Source of the DNA: Rubrobacter aplysinae
GTDB lineage: Bacteria > Actinomycetota > Rubrobacteria > Rubrobacterales > Rubrobacteraceae
Direction: 5' to 3'
Assembly (NCBI RefSeq): GCF_001029505.1
Contig: NZ_LEKH01000011.1
Coordinates: 1-64,000, forward strand
Length of the DNA stretch: 64,000 bases
This document shows positions 16,475 through 25,150 of this stretch, in pieces; within the stretch, counting starts at the first letter, position 1; every line of letters begins with the position of its first letter. The notes under the pieces were generated by a model, which was not told the DNA's origin, did not search any database, and was given only the letters and a program-made list of their open reading frames with translations. Both the position numbers and the translations under genes were made by a program.

Positions 16475-16701
16475 TACCGCGCCGGTCCCCCGTACTGCCG
16501 CAGGGCGATCCAGAGCCCGCCGCCGAGCTCGGCGGCGGCCAGCGCCCGGACCAGACCGGGACGCTCGGCGAACCCCTCCATCATCCTCCGGTAGCCCTCC
16601 GGACCGAACTTCCACAGCAGCATGTGCCGCCGGGGCGCGACGAGCCCTACCACCCCTTCTCCTATACCGAGTAACGCAACCAGCTCCGCAAGGTTCCTCA
16701 T
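16474..16701 (-). CDS. Small membrane protein translationally coupled to the CDF exporter
   Basis: 75 aa. It has two hydrophobic stretches (about 3-22 and 52-66) around a basic stretch (PRRHMLLWKFGPEGYRRMME). Its TAA stop overlaps the exporter ATG, so the two are translated together. I do not recognise a family. Conserved coupling would suggest an accessory subunit or regulator of metal export. Confidence 0.6.
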   Translation of the reverse strand: MRNLAELVALLGIGEGVVGLVAPRRHMLLWKFGPEGYRRMMEGFAERPGLVRALAAAELGGGLWIALRQYGGPAR

Positions 16702-16745
16702 GCCGGTAACTATCCTCTCTCCAGACTCTCGTGAAGGACCAGCTT

Positions 16746-16765
16746 ATATGAACACTTACTCATCT
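16746..16765 (-). promoter_or_regulatory. Candidate ArsR/SmtB operator before the zinc export unit
   Basis: ATATGAACACTTACTCATCT contains the imperfect repeat ATGA-N8-TCAT, like the 12-2-12 ArsR/SmtB operators that carry TGAAC / GTTCA halves. It lies 45 bp before the small membrane gene and would be bound by the ArsR protein encoded next door. Confidence 0.45.
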
Positions 16766-16854
16766 TACATAACATGAGCGTACAATCATGCGATCTGGAT
16801 GTCAAGCTACGGGTTCACGGGGCCTCGTGTTTAGAGCGGGAGGCTGCCAGACGT

Positions 16855-17226
16855 CTAGTCGTGGCGGATGTGCTCTACCACCAGGGTAATGAGGTCGAGG
16901 ACGTGGTCGTCGGCCAGGGAATAGTAGACGGTCTTCCACTCTCTGCGGTACTTGACCAGGTTGGCGTCGCGGAGGCTCCGTAGCTGGTGGGAGACGGCGG
17001 ACTGGCTCATGTCGAGGCTCTGCTGGAGGTCGCTCACGGAGAGCTCACCCCGGAGCAGGGCGCAGAGTATGCGCATCCGGGTAAGGTCGCCGACGACCTT
17101 CAGGAGATCGCTGGCCCTCCGTATCTCGTCGGGCGAGGGTTCGTAAGCGGCTCTAGCCTCTCCAGAGGCAAAGTCCGCCCGCGAACCGGCGGGATCTTCC
17201 GGGAGCGCCTGGCACCTGTCTTGCAT
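16855..17226 (-). CDS. ArsR/SmtB-family zinc sensor repressor (CzrA-like alpha-5 site)
   Basis: 123 aa from ATG 17226. The winged helix (about 33-104) has the recognition helix SVSDLQQSLDMSQSAVSHQL. The C-terminal helix carries D106, H108, H119 and H122 (DDHVLDLITLVVEHIRH). This is exactly the D-x-H-x10-H-x2-H spacing of CzrA/NmtR alpha-5 sites, which bind Zn2+ or Co2+/Ni2+. The alpha-3 Cys motif of arsenic and cadmium sensors is absent, so it senses Zn-like ions. It lies upstream of the CDF exporter on the same strand, with an operator-like repeat between them. Confidence 0.85.
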   Translation of the reverse strand: MQDRCQALPEDPAGSRADFASGEARAAYEPSPDEIRRASDLLKVVGDLTRMRILCALLRGELSVSDLQQSLDMSQSAVSHQLRSLRDANLVKYRREWKTVYYSLADDHVLDLITLVVEHIRHD

Positions 17227-17390
17227 ACGAGGATTGTACAGCCCCGGCACTCGCGGCATCCACGGGGCGCAAGAAAGAGAGCGGGGACGTCACGTCGAGT
17301 GTGTCGCAGCCTTTGCGGAACTCCATCTCCGTGGGCGGTCCTACCCCAGAGCAGGCTCCCCAGAGCAGCCTGCCATCGTCCGCTCCGGTG

Positions 17391-18218
17391 TCAGTCCTGG
17401 ATACTCACGAGCCACATCGCTATCGCGTTCATCAGTAGCCCGAACGCCCCGACTATCAGGAGCGACTGGGTCAGGGTGACGAGGTGATCGCCGATGGTTA
17501 TTCCGAGCCCGGCCTGTCCGAACGCCTCACTCGTGACGCCCTGGGCACCGAGCACTATTCTTCGCAGGGGGTCTATGGCGTAGCTTACGGGGTTGAACTG
17601 CACCAGCCAGCTCATCCAGGTCGGCAGCCCCTGCAGTGGGAAGAATACGCCAGAGAGGAAGACGAGCGGGAAGATCACGAACTGGCTTACCAGCTGAAAT
17701 CCCTGGGTGCTGCTCATCCTGGCCGCAAGCGCCACGCCCATCGAAGAAAGCGCGAACGCACCGAGCAGCATCACGGGCAGGATCTGGAGTACCATCGTCA
17801 CCGTAAGCTGTATACCGACGAGCGGCGCGAGCAGCAGGACCAGAGAGCCCTGGAGACTAGCCACGGTCGCGCCGCCAAGCGTCTTGCCCAGGGCGACCGC
17901 CGCCCGGTTTATAGGGGCCACGATCACCTCTTTCAGCACGCCGTACTCGCGGTCCTGGACGAGTGATATTCCGTTGAACACGGCTCCTATGAGCACGTTG
18001 AACCCGATAATGCCGGGAAAGATGAACTGCTTGAAGTCTATGGACGGTCCGCCGCCGCTTCCGCCTATTAGCGAGCCCATAGCTCCAGATAGGCCGCTGC
18101 CGAAAACGAACAGAAAGATCAGGGGAAAGCTCAGAGAGCCGACGATTCGGAGCTTGTCGCGCCACCACCGGATCATCTCCCGCTTCCAGATGGCGTACAC
18201 GGCTTCTAGGGACTGCAT
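17391..18218 (-). CDS. ABC-2 type exporter permease (DrrB-like)
   Basis: 275 aa. An amphipathic N-terminus (AIWKREMIRWWRDKLR) is followed by six membrane helices and the ABC-2 motif region FLSGVFFPLQGLPTWMSWL / NPVSYAIDPLRR. It pairs with the ATPase gene 12 bp upstream. Such DrrAB-like half systems export drugs or lipids, but the substrate here is unknown. Expression is probably controlled by the divergent MarR gene. Confidence 0.87.
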   Translation of the reverse strand: MQSLEAVYAIWKREMIRWWRDKLRIVGSLSFPLIFLFVFGSGLSGAMGSLIGGSGGGPSIDFKQFIFPGIIGFNVLIGAVFNGISLVQDREYGVLKEVIVAPINRAAVALGKTLGGATVASLQGSLVLLLAPLVGIQLTVTMVLQILPVMLLGAFALSSMGVALAARMSSTQGFQLVSQFVIFPLVFLSGVFFPLQGLPTWMSWLVQFNPVSYAIDPLRRIVLGAQGVTSEAFGQAGLGITIGDHLVTLTQSLLIVGAFGLLMNAIAMWLVSIQD

Positions 18219-18230
18219 AATTTAACCTCT

Positions 18231-19286
18231 CTACCTACGCGCGCCGCTGCCGGATGTTCTCGTTCCGGAGGATTGCCCGCCAGAGGGCTCCCCCGCCTCC
18301 TCCGGGCCGGCTCCCGGGTCTCTGAGGCTCCGGCCCGTGAGGTTCAGGAACACGTCGTCGAGGGTCGGCCGCCGGACGCTGACGGCCTCGACTGTGGCGG
18401 GGAGCTCGCCGAGTAACCGGGGCACGAAGCGCGTGCCGTTCTCGACCTCGAAGTACAGCTCCATATACCCATCCTCCCCGCCCCGGACGGTCACCCCTTT
18501 ATCTTCGGCGAAGCTCCTGAGCTGGGTGGCGGCGCTCTCATCCACGGGCGTCACACTGACGACGTCTGAGCCAACCCTCCCCTTGAGATCCTCGGGCGCA
18601 CCTTCCTCGACGACCTTGCCGCCGTCCATAATGGCGATGCGATCACAGTACTCGGCTTCGTCCATGTAGTGTGTGGTCATGAACACCGTAACGTCGCTCT
18701 CCTCGCGCAGTTTCAGAAGGTGCTCCCAGATGCTGTTCCGGGTCTGGGGGTCGAGGCCCTGCGTCGGCTCGTCCAAAAACAGCACGCGCGGGGTGTGCAA
18801 GAGGCCGCGGGCTATCTCCAACCGGCGCTTCATGCCGCCGGAGAACTCCTCTATCTTCTGATCGGCCCTGTCTTCGAGGTCAACGGTCTGCAAGACTTCG
18901 GCGGCCCGCTTTTTACGCTCGCGGCGCGGGACGCCGTAGAGCACGGCGTGGAAGTCCAGGTTCTCGCGGGCCGTGAGCTTCTCGTCTATGCTCTGCTCCT
19001 GGAAGACCATCCCTATGGCCCGCCGGACGGCGGCCTGCTCCTCTACTATGTCGTGTCCGTCTATCGTGGCGGTCCCCGAGGTCGGCTTTAGAAGGGTGGT
19101 TAGCATGGAGATCGTGGTCGTCTTACCGGCCCCGTTCGGCCCGAGAAAACCGTAGATCTCACCCCGCCCGACGTCCAGATCCACGTTATCCACCGCCGTG
19201 AACTCCCCGTAACACCGGACGAGCCCCCTGACCTCTATGACGTTGTCGTTCTTCGTCGTGCCCCTCTTCGTGCTCCTCTGCGGCAT
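18231..19286 (-). CDS. ABC-2 type exporter ATPase (DrrA-like)
   Basis: 351 aa from the ATG at 19286 (GAAGAGGGG upstream); an extra 40 residues read from 19406 are not conserved-looking. It has Walker A GPNGAGKTT, Q-loop VFQEQS, signature FSGGMKRRLEIARG, Walker B VLFLDEPTQGLDP and the H-loop in MTTHYMDEAEYC. The C-terminal domain after about 235 is of the DrrA/DUF4162 kind, ending in RRPTLDDVFLNLTGRSL. It powers the permease at 17391-18218. A Pro/Gly/Ser-rich tail of about 25 residues is unusual. Confidence 0.9.
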   Translation of the reverse strand: MPQRSTKRGTTKNDNVIEVRGLVRCYGEFTAVDNVDLDVGRGEIYGFLGPNGAGKTTTISMLTTLLKPTSGTATIDGHDIVEEQAAVRRAIGMVFQEQSIDEKLTARENLDFHAVLYGVPRRERKKRAAEVLQTVDLEDRADQKIEEFSGGMKRRLEIARGLLHTPRVLFLDEPTQGLDPQTRNSIWEHLLKLREESDVTVFMTTHYMDEAEYCDRIAIMDGGKVVEEGAPEDLKGRVGSDVVSVTPVDESAATQLRSFAEDKGVTVRGGEDGYMELYFEVENGTRFVPRLLGELPATVEAVSVRRPTLDDVFLNLTGRSLRDPGAGPEEAGEPSGGQSSGTRTSGSGARR

Positions 19287-19429
19287 GCCGCCCCTCTTCC
19301 CTGGATCCAAGCTAAGAGATGTGTATAGAGGACGTACATCCACGCCCCCGCACTGGACCGGCCGGTCTGCGCCGGTTCTACCGACTGCCGAGCCTGTGTA
19401 ACCCACGAAGCTCCCTCCGGAGCCCGCCC

Positions 19430-19452
19430 ATAGTTTGTACTGTACAAACTAT
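19430..19452. promoter_or_regulatory. Perfect 23-bp palindromic operator (MarR site 1)
   Basis: ATAGTTTGTAC, a central T, then GTACAAACTAT: a perfect 11-1-11 inverted repeat. It lies between the divergent ABC exporter and MarR genes, 144 bp before the ATPase start. It is a typical autoregulated MarR operator. Confidence 0.7.
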
Positions 19453-19462
19453 AAGTTTCAAG

Positions 19463-19491
19463 TTGACAACATATAGTTGGTGCGATACAAA
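19463..19491 (+). promoter_or_regulatory. Candidate MarR gene promoter
   Basis: Consensus TTGACA (19463-19468), 17-bp spacer, weak TACAAA (19486-19491) inside operator site 2. TTGTCA on the opposite strand in the same stretch could serve the exporter genes. Confidence 0.4.
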
Positions 19492-19497
19492 CTATAT
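19471..19497. promoter_or_regulatory. Imperfect palindromic operator (MarR site 2)
   Basis: ATATAGTT at 19471-19478 and AAACTATAT at 19489-19497 are the ends of a degenerate copy of site 1, with mismatches near the centre. Centre-to-centre distance to site 1 is about 43 bp, roughly four helical turns. Confidence 0.6.
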
Positions 19498-19537
19498 GCC
19501 CGGCAGTCATCCCCCCCTCCAGACGCCGGCGGATCAA

Positions 19538-19567
19538 CCGGTGGGGCTCCCCGGGGAGCCCCACCGG
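19538..19567 (+). repeat. 15-bp perfect inverted repeat in the MarR leader
   Basis: CCGGTGGGGCTCCCC directly followed by its reverse complement, then CGCTTTAG. Folded, it is a very stable hairpin between the operators and the MarR start codon. It could be an attenuator-like terminator or an mRNA stabiliser. Confidence 0.7.
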
Positions 19568-19723
19568 CGCTTTAGTCTGGTCCGGGAGCCCGGAGAGAAG
19601 TTCTGGAGGAAAATTCGGTATGACACCATGGGAGACTATGAGAGACGGAAGAGCAGGACCGGGTCTTTCATGCCCCACTTGAGGCGGGACGGGAAGTTTA
19701 TATCGGGGAGGCGGAGAGCAGAG

Positions 19724-20179
19724 ATGGAAGACAGACAGCGGTTGGTGGATGAGATCCTCGCGATGGACGAGAAGCTACAGAGGATATATCTGGCCGACGA
19801 CTCCAACCCTTTGCTGGCTCTGGATCTCACCATCCAGCAGCTCAAGGCGCTTCTCATACTGTCGTTTAGCGGCAGCGCTTCGGGCCAGGAGCTCTCCGAG
19901 GGGCTCGGCATACACCTCGCCACGGCGACCGGGCTGGTCGACCGGCTGGTGGCCCAGGGCATGGCCTACCGGGCGGAGGACTCGGAGGATCGGCGTGTAA
20001 GACGCGCCTACCCGACCACGGAAGGCACGGCGACGGTAGAGCGTATCTATAGCGCGGGCATGGAGCAGAAGCGCAAGGTTTTAAGCGAGCTAAGCCTGGA
20101 GGGCCTGGAGAAGCTGCGGGACGCGACCGAGGAGCTCGGGACGGTGGCCGCGGAACAGGTATCGGCCCGGTCGAGCTAG
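19724..20179 (+). CDS. MarR-family transcriptional regulator
   Basis: 151 aa from ATG 19724 (GGAG 7 bp upstream). An in-frame ATG at 19628 would add 32 basic residues (MGDYERRKSRTGSFMPHLRR...), and reading still further upstream would include the operator region. The winged helix includes QQLKALLILSFSGSASGQEL, IHLATATGLVDRLVAQGMAY and the DXRXXR wing EDSEDRRVRRAYPT. It is divergent from the DrrAB-like exporter, with two palindromes between, so it probably represses both until an exported compound binds. The ligand is unknown. Confidence 0.82.
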   Translation: MEDRQRLVDEILAMDEKLQRIYLADDSNPLLALDLTIQQLKALLILSFSGSASGQELSEGLGIHLATATGLVDRLVAQGMAYRAEDSEDRRVRRAYPTTEGTATVERIYSAGMEQKRKVLSELSLEGLEKLRDATEELGTVAAEQVSARSS

Positions 20180-20269
20180 CAGGAGCCTGAAAGAAGCCTG
20201 CATCCATACACGGCCTGTAACGCGCAAGAGTAGTGCGGTAGTGAGAGCGGCAGTTCGAGGAGGAGCAAG

Positions 20270-21316
20270 GTGGAGTACAGAACGCTCGGCAGGACCGGCG
20301 TAAAGGTTAGCCCACTGTGTCTGGGCACGATGATGTTCGGAGCCTGGGGCAACCCGGATCACGAGGACTCGGTGAGAATCATCCACCGGGCGCTGGACGT
20401 GGGAGTGAACTTCGTGGACACGGCGGACGTGTACTCTGATGGTGAGTCCGAGGAGATCGTCGGCAAAGCTCTAAAGGACGGCAGGCGCGACGACGTGGTG
20501 CTCGCGACCAAGGCCCACGGCCAGATGGGCGAGGACGCCAACACCCGCGGGAACTCCCGCCGGTGGATCGTGCGGGAGGTAGAGAACAGCCTGCGCCGCC
20601 TGGGAACGGACTACATAGACCTGTACCAGATCCATCGCCCCGATCCCGACACGGACATCGAGGAGACTCTTTCGGCGCTCACGGACCTGGTGCGCGACGG
20701 CAAGATCCTGTACGCCGGAAGCTCCACGTTCCCCGCCCACGAGATGGTGGAGGCGCAGTGGGTGTCGGAGAGCCGGGGCCTCACGCGGTTCGTCACCGAG
20801 CAGCCGCCCTACTCCATACTCACCCGCGGTATAGAGTCCAGCGTGCTGCCGGTCGCCCGCAAGTACGGTATGGGCGTGATCCCGTGGAGCCCGCTCGCCG
20901 GCGGCATGCTCAGCGGCAAGTACCGCAAGGGACAGAGCCCGGAGCCCTCCCACCGCGACCAGATGATGGCCCGGATGGGCAGGTCCACCGAAGGCCCCGA
21001 GCAGGAGGCGAAGCGTATAGCGGCAGAGGAGCTCGGAGAGGTGGCGGAGGAGCACGGTCTGAGCACCATAGAGCTTGCCCTGGCGTTCGTTATAAAGCAT
21101 CCCGCCGTCACCTCAGCCATCATCGGCCCCCGGACGATGGAGCAGCTGGAGTCTCAGCTTTCGGCCTCGGAAGTTTCGCTATCGGAAGAGCTTCTGGACC
21201 GGGTGGACGAGATCGTGCCGCCGGGGAGAAACCTGGACCCAGCGGACGCCGGATGGACCCCGGCTAGCCTCGACGCCGAGAACCGGCGCCGCGAGCCCGC
21301 CCGCCAGTCCTCCTGA
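20270..21316 (+). CDS. Aldo/keto reductase (AKR, YajO/Tas-like)
   Basis: 348 aa, GTG start after GAGGAGGAG. TIM-barrel AKR motifs: N-terminal MEYRTLGRTGVKVSPLCLGT, catalytic D50 and Y55 in VDTADVYSDG, Lys in LATKAHG, and His in YQIHRPD; then VIPWSPLAGGMLSGKYR and IIGPRTMEQLESQL for NADPH binding. It reduces carbonyls with NADPH; the substrate is unknown. It follows the MarR gene by 90 bp on the same strand and could be co-regulated. Confidence 0.88.
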   Translation: MEYRTLGRTGVKVSPLCLGTMMFGAWGNPDHEDSVRIIHRALDVGVNFVDTADVYSDGESEEIVGKALKDGRRDDVVLATKAHGQMGEDANTRGNSRRWIVREVENSLRRLGTDYIDLYQIHRPDPDTDIEETLSALTDLVRDGKILYAGSSTFPAHEMVEAQWVSESRGLTRFVTEQPPYSILTRGIESSVLPVARKYGMGVIPWSPLAGGMLSGKYRKGQSPEPSHRDQMMARMGRSTEGPEQEAKRIAAEELGEVAEEHGLSTIELALAFVIKHPAVTSAIIGPRTMEQLESQLSASEVSLSEELLDRVDEIVPPGRNLDPADAGWTPASLDAENRRREPARQSS

Positions 21317-21757
21317 AAGAGCGATCTACGTCCGGGAGGCCCGAGTCTCGCGGTCAACTCTCGGGGTTGGAGCCGGGCGTGCGCGAGCCTATTATGGCCG
21401 CCGTCGGCTCTAGAACCGGCTCCACCCTCGAGAATCCGCAAAAGTGAGCGTAAATCGTGGACCATTTCCTCGAACAACCCCGGCTTGATCCATCACCGGG
21501 TTTGCTGGTGGGCCTCCCCCGCGGCACCAAGTCTTGAGGCGTGTATCTCCCCAGGTAGCCTGCGCGAGCCACCCGCCTTGGTCAGTCGAGTATCTCGCGT
21601 AGGTCATGATCGCACCGAGGAGCGTCTTCCAGGACAAGCGTCTTATACGAGGCGGCAAACGCACCTCCTTCGTCTGAGACGTCGCTTGAGTGCGACTCTC
21701 GGATAGTCACGGCCGGACGCTAACGCTCATAATAGCCTCTAGAACCTCTCACCGGGA
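21317..21757. other. 441-bp gap without a convincing gene
   Basis: Short open frames exist here, the longest 84 codons on the minus strand (21410-21664), but none has a ribosome site or a family pattern I recognise. A weak CCCGAG / CTCGGG hairpin at 21340-21365 may end the aldo/keto reductase transcript. Decayed coding sequence is possible but not shown. Confidence 0.4.
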
Positions 21758-23278
21758 CTATTCAGAGGCTCGGGCGCGGAGAGAGGCTTTCAGGATCTTC
21801 CCGGTGGTGTTACGCGGCAACGCCTCTACCTCTTCCAGCTTGCGCGGCATCTTGTAGTCGGCGAGCTTGTCCTCGGCGAAGGAGCGCAGCTCTTCGAGCG
21901 TCGGAGCTTGCCGAGAAGCGGCCAGCACCACTATCGCCGCCACGGTCTCCCCCCACTCCTCGTGCGGGACGCCGACGACCGCCACCTCGGAGATGCCGGG
22001 ATGTTCCACGAGCGCCCGCTCCACCTCCGTGGGATAGACGTTTACGCCCCCGGAGATTATGACGTCCTTCTTGCGGTCGGCGATCCAGAGGTAGCCGTCG
22101 CCGTCCCGGCGGGCCAGGTCGCCGGTGCGGAGCCAGCCCTCATCATCGAGCACCTCTTGTGTGGCCTCTGGCTTGCCGCGGTAGCCCCGCATCATGGACT
22201 CCGAGCGCAGCCAGATCTCCCCCATCTCGCCTTCGGCCACCTCGTCGCCTTCGTCCGTCACCAGACGAGCCTCGCAGGTCAGGGTGGACCGCCAGCCGAT
22301 GCTCCCGGCTTTGTCGGCGTGGTCCTCGTGATCCAGCAGCGTCCCGTTCGGCCCCGCCTCGGTGGGGCCGTAGACCGCCATCCACCGGGCGCTATTTTGT
22401 TGGGAGCCACCATAGCCCCGCATGACGGCCTCCACCTGCTCCTTCGACATCGGCGAGCCTCCGTACATCCAGCATCGCATGCCGGAGAGGTCGCGGGAGG
22501 CAGAGCCCGCCTTGAGACCGAGCATGTAGGCCACCGGGGCCGCGAAGGTGTGGGTCGTCTCGTGGCGAGCGGCCTCCTCCGGGAGCATCCCGGGCCTCCG
22601 AACGGGATCGAAGGTGCCGACCACCTGGGCGGCCCCGGCGTAGAAGCTGCCATAGGCCATCAGGTGTAGCGGCGCGGAGTGCGTGAGGGGCATTAGCTGC
22701 AGGACCCTGTCGAGGGGGCGGATGCGGGCTTCCGAGACTATAACTCGCGCCGCCGCGAGCGCCGCCCGGTGGGAGATCTCGACCCCTTTTGGCCTGCCGG
22801 TGGTCCCGGAGGTGTACATGATCGCCGAGATCGCATCCTCCGAGAGTTCACCGGGGCCGGGAACCGCTCCTCTTCGCCCCGCACCCTCCGCACCGGTCAG
22901 CTCCCCGACGCTCATCCGGAAGCCGCTCCAGTCGTCCGGCAAGGCGTCTTCGAGGCTCTCATCGTACACCACGCCCCGGGCCCCGGAGTCTTTGAGTATG
23001 TACTCGATCTCCTCCTGGGCGAGCCTGATGTTGATGGGTACGATGGCGCTCCCGGCTCTCTGAATGCCGAGCGCCGCGAGCAGATAGACACCGGAGTTGG
23101 GGACAAGGAGGGCTACGGGCTCCCCGGCGTCCTCATCTCCCGCAAGCATCCCGGCAGCGGCCTCTACAGACTCCGCGGCCCGCGCATAGCTCGTTGCGGC
23201 TCCGTCGTGGGACTCGATCCAGGCCGCCGACTCCGGCTGGCGGCGGGCGGTACGGGCGAACACTTCCTCAACGCGCAT
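21758..23278 (-). CDS. AMP-forming acyl-CoA synthetase
   Basis: 506 aa, ATG with GAGAGGAGA upstream. Motifs: MYTSGTTGRPKGVEIS, YGPTEAGPNG, TGDLARRDGDGYLWI, DRKKDVIISGGVNVYPTEVE and the catalytic Lys in PRNTTGKILK. ANL-family ligase for a carboxylic acid of unknown type. It lies 156 bp downstream of the AidB-like dehydrogenase gene on the same strand. With the MerR gene above, it may form one acyl degradation unit. Confidence 0.85.
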   Translation of the reverse strand: MRVEEVFARTARRQPESAAWIESHDGAATSYARAAESVEAAAGMLAGDEDAGEPVALLVPNSGVYLLAALGIQRAGSAIVPINIRLAQEEIEYILKDSGARGVVYDESLEDALPDDWSGFRMSVGELTGAEGAGRRGAVPGPGELSEDAISAIMYTSGTTGRPKGVEISHRAALAAARVIVSEARIRPLDRVLQLMPLTHSAPLHLMAYGSFYAGAAQVVGTFDPVRRPGMLPEEAARHETTHTFAAPVAYMLGLKAGSASRDLSGMRCWMYGGSPMSKEQVEAVMRGYGGSQQNSARWMAVYGPTEAGPNGTLLDHEDHADKAGSIGWRSTLTCEARLVTDEGDEVAEGEMGEIWLRSESMMRGYRGKPEATQEVLDDEGWLRTGDLARRDGDGYLWIADRKKDVIISGGVNVYPTEVERALVEHPGISEVAVVGVPHEEWGETVAAIVVLAASRQAPTLEELRSFAEDKLADYKMPRKLEEVEALPRNTTGKILKASLRARASE

Positions 23279-23434
23279 TAATTATCTCCTCTCTACGGGC
23301 TTTACAGCCGACTCCGGGGACCACACGTTGCCCCGGTACCCCGAACACGCCGTTGAACGTGCCGTGTAACAGCGCCTTGTCGTGACCTGCGGGCTCTCCC
23401 GGAAGCGTACGATCTCAGTCTGATCTCATGCGTT

Positions 23435-25150
23435 TCACGTTTTGCTGGTCTGTAGTGGCTCGTGCGGTTCTCCGCTTTGTCTCTCGCCCTTTTCATCTAC
23501 TTCGCGTCCGGAGGGCTCCGGGCGTGCGCGATCCACTATGGTCTTTAGGTCCAGGCCTTTCGGGAGGGTGCCGAAGGCGTGTCCCCAGTCACCGCCGAAC
23601 CGGGAGGCGCAGAAGGCGTCGGCGGTCGCCGGGCCGCCGCGCCGGACGAGCAGGGAGCCTTGCAGGGCGAGCGCCATACGCTCGACTACCATGCGGGCCC
23701 GGCTCTCCAGGTCCTCCGGGTCAGAAAGCTCCTTCTTCAGAGCGCGGACCGCCTGATCGAGCCTACGGTCGGCCCCGGCGGCCTCGTCGAGCTCCGCCAG
23801 GAAGGTGTCCACGCCCTCGGGCTCCCGGCTCATGGCCCGCAGCACGTCGAGCGCGGCGACGTTGCCGGAGCCCTCCCACACGCTCTGGATGGGCGCTTCC
23901 CGGTACAGGCGGGGCATGCCGGACTCCTCCACGTAGCCGTTGCCGCCCAGGCACTCCAGGGCTTCGGCGGCGTGCATGGGCCACCGCTTGGTCACCCAGT
24001 ACTTCGACACCGCTCCGGCGAGCCGCTTGAACGCCTCCTCGCTCTCGTCTCCGGCGAGCGAGCGGTCTACCGCCCCGGCGAGCCGCATCGAGAGCATCAT
24101 CGCCGCCTCTGACTCGACGGCCAGGTCGGCGAGCACGTTCGTCATCAGGGGCTGCTCGATGAGGAGCTTGCCAAACGCCTGACGGTGGGCGGCGTGGTGC
24201 ACGGCCTGATGGACGCCCCACCTCATGCCGCCGGAGGCCCCGATTACGCAGTCCAGGCGTGTCATGTTGACCATCTCGACTATGGTCCTGACGCCCCGGC
24301 CCTCCTCGCCGACGCGCCAGGCGATGGCCTCATCGTACTCGACCTCGGAGGAGGCGTTTGAGCGGTTACCGAGCTTGTCCTTGAGCCTCTGCAGGTGCAT
24401 CCGGTTGCGCTCGCCGCCGGGCAGCACGCGCGGCAGCATAAAGCAGGTCAAGCCTCCGGGGGCCTGCGCCAGCACGAGGAAGAGGTCGCTCATCGGCGCG
24501 GAGCAGAACCACTTGTGTCCCGTGAGCCGGTACGTCGCCTCGCCGGTGTCGTCCGGCACGGCGCGGGTGGTGTTGGCGCGCACGTCGGATCCACCCTGCT
24601 TCTCGGTCATGGCCATGCCTGCGATCAGGCCGCGCTTGGCCTCGGGCGGGCGGAGCCCGAAGTCGTACTCACCGGAGGCGAGCAGGGGCTCGAAACGCTC
24701 CGCGAGCTCCGGCTGCCGGCGCAGGACCGGCACGGCGGCGTAGGTCATCGTTACGGGGCAGCAGCTCCCTTGCTCTGGCTGCGTGGCCCACACGACGTAC
24801 TTGGCCGCCCGCGCCACGTGGGCGCCCGATCCAGTCTCGGTCCAGGGCTTGCCGTGCAGCCCGTGCCGGACCGCGGTGTCCATGAGCTCGTGCCAGGCGG
24901 GGTGGAACTCGACCTCGTCTACGCGATGGCCGTAGCGGTCGTGGGTGCGGAGCTTTGGCGGGTACTCGCTCGCGAGCCACGTCTGCTCCTGCACCTCCGC
25001 CGAGCCCACGATCTTGCCGATCTCGCGTACCTCGGGTTCGGCCTCCGCGCCTCCTTCTCCGCGCAGACTCTCGATAAGCGCCGGGTCCGCGGCGGCATCG
25101 TAGTCCACCAGCGGCGGGGCCTGATTGGTTACCTCGTGTGTCGTGCGCAC
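23435..25150 (-). CDS. AidB-like acyl-CoA dehydrogenase
   Basis: 571 aa, longer than classical acyl-CoA dehydrogenases (about 380) and typical of the AidB subfamily. Seen: MAMTEKQGGSDVRANTTRA and GHKWFCSAPMSD (FAD/substrate loops), LKDKLGNRSNASSEVEY, and CLGGNGYVEESGMPRLYREA with SVWEGSGN near 415. AidB proteins bind FAD and have been linked to alkylation damage, although many relatives serve acyl-CoA oxidation. The GTG start overlaps the MerR stop by one base, so the two are co-expressed. The acyl-CoA ligase downstream favours a catabolic role. Confidence 0.85.
   Translation of the reverse strand: MRTTHEVTNQAPPLVDYDAAADPALIESLRGEGGAEAEPEVREIGKIVGSAEVQEQTWLASEYPPKLRTHDRYGHRVDEVEFHPAWHELMDTAVRHGLHGKPWTETGSGAHVARAAKYVVWATQPEQGSCCPVTMTYAAVPVLRRQPELAERFEPLLASGEYDFGLRPPEAKRGLIAGMAMTEKQGGSDVRANTTRAVPDDTGEATYRLTGHKWFCSAPMSDLFLVLAQAPGGLTCFMLPRVLPGGERNRMHLQRLKDKLGNRSNASSEVEYDEAIAWRVGEEGRGVRTIVEMVNMTRLDCVIGASGGMRWGVHQAVHHAAHRQAFGKLLIEQPLMTNVLADLAVESEAAMMLSMRLAGAVDRSLAGDESEEAFKRLAGAVSKYWVTKRWPMHAAEALECLGGNGYVEESGMPRLYREAPIQSVWEGSGNVAALDVLRAMSREPEGVDTFLAELDEAAGADRRLDQAVRALKKELSDPEDLESRARMVVERMALALQGSLLVRRGGPATADAFCASRFGGDWGHAFGTLPKGLDLKTIVDRARPEPSGREVDEKGERQSGEPHEPLQTSKT

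Noticed and set aside
19628-19723. Longer MarR start at 19628
   Set aside because: The ribosome site there is too far away (about 19 bp) and the extra residues are unlike MarR N-termini; kept only as an alternative.
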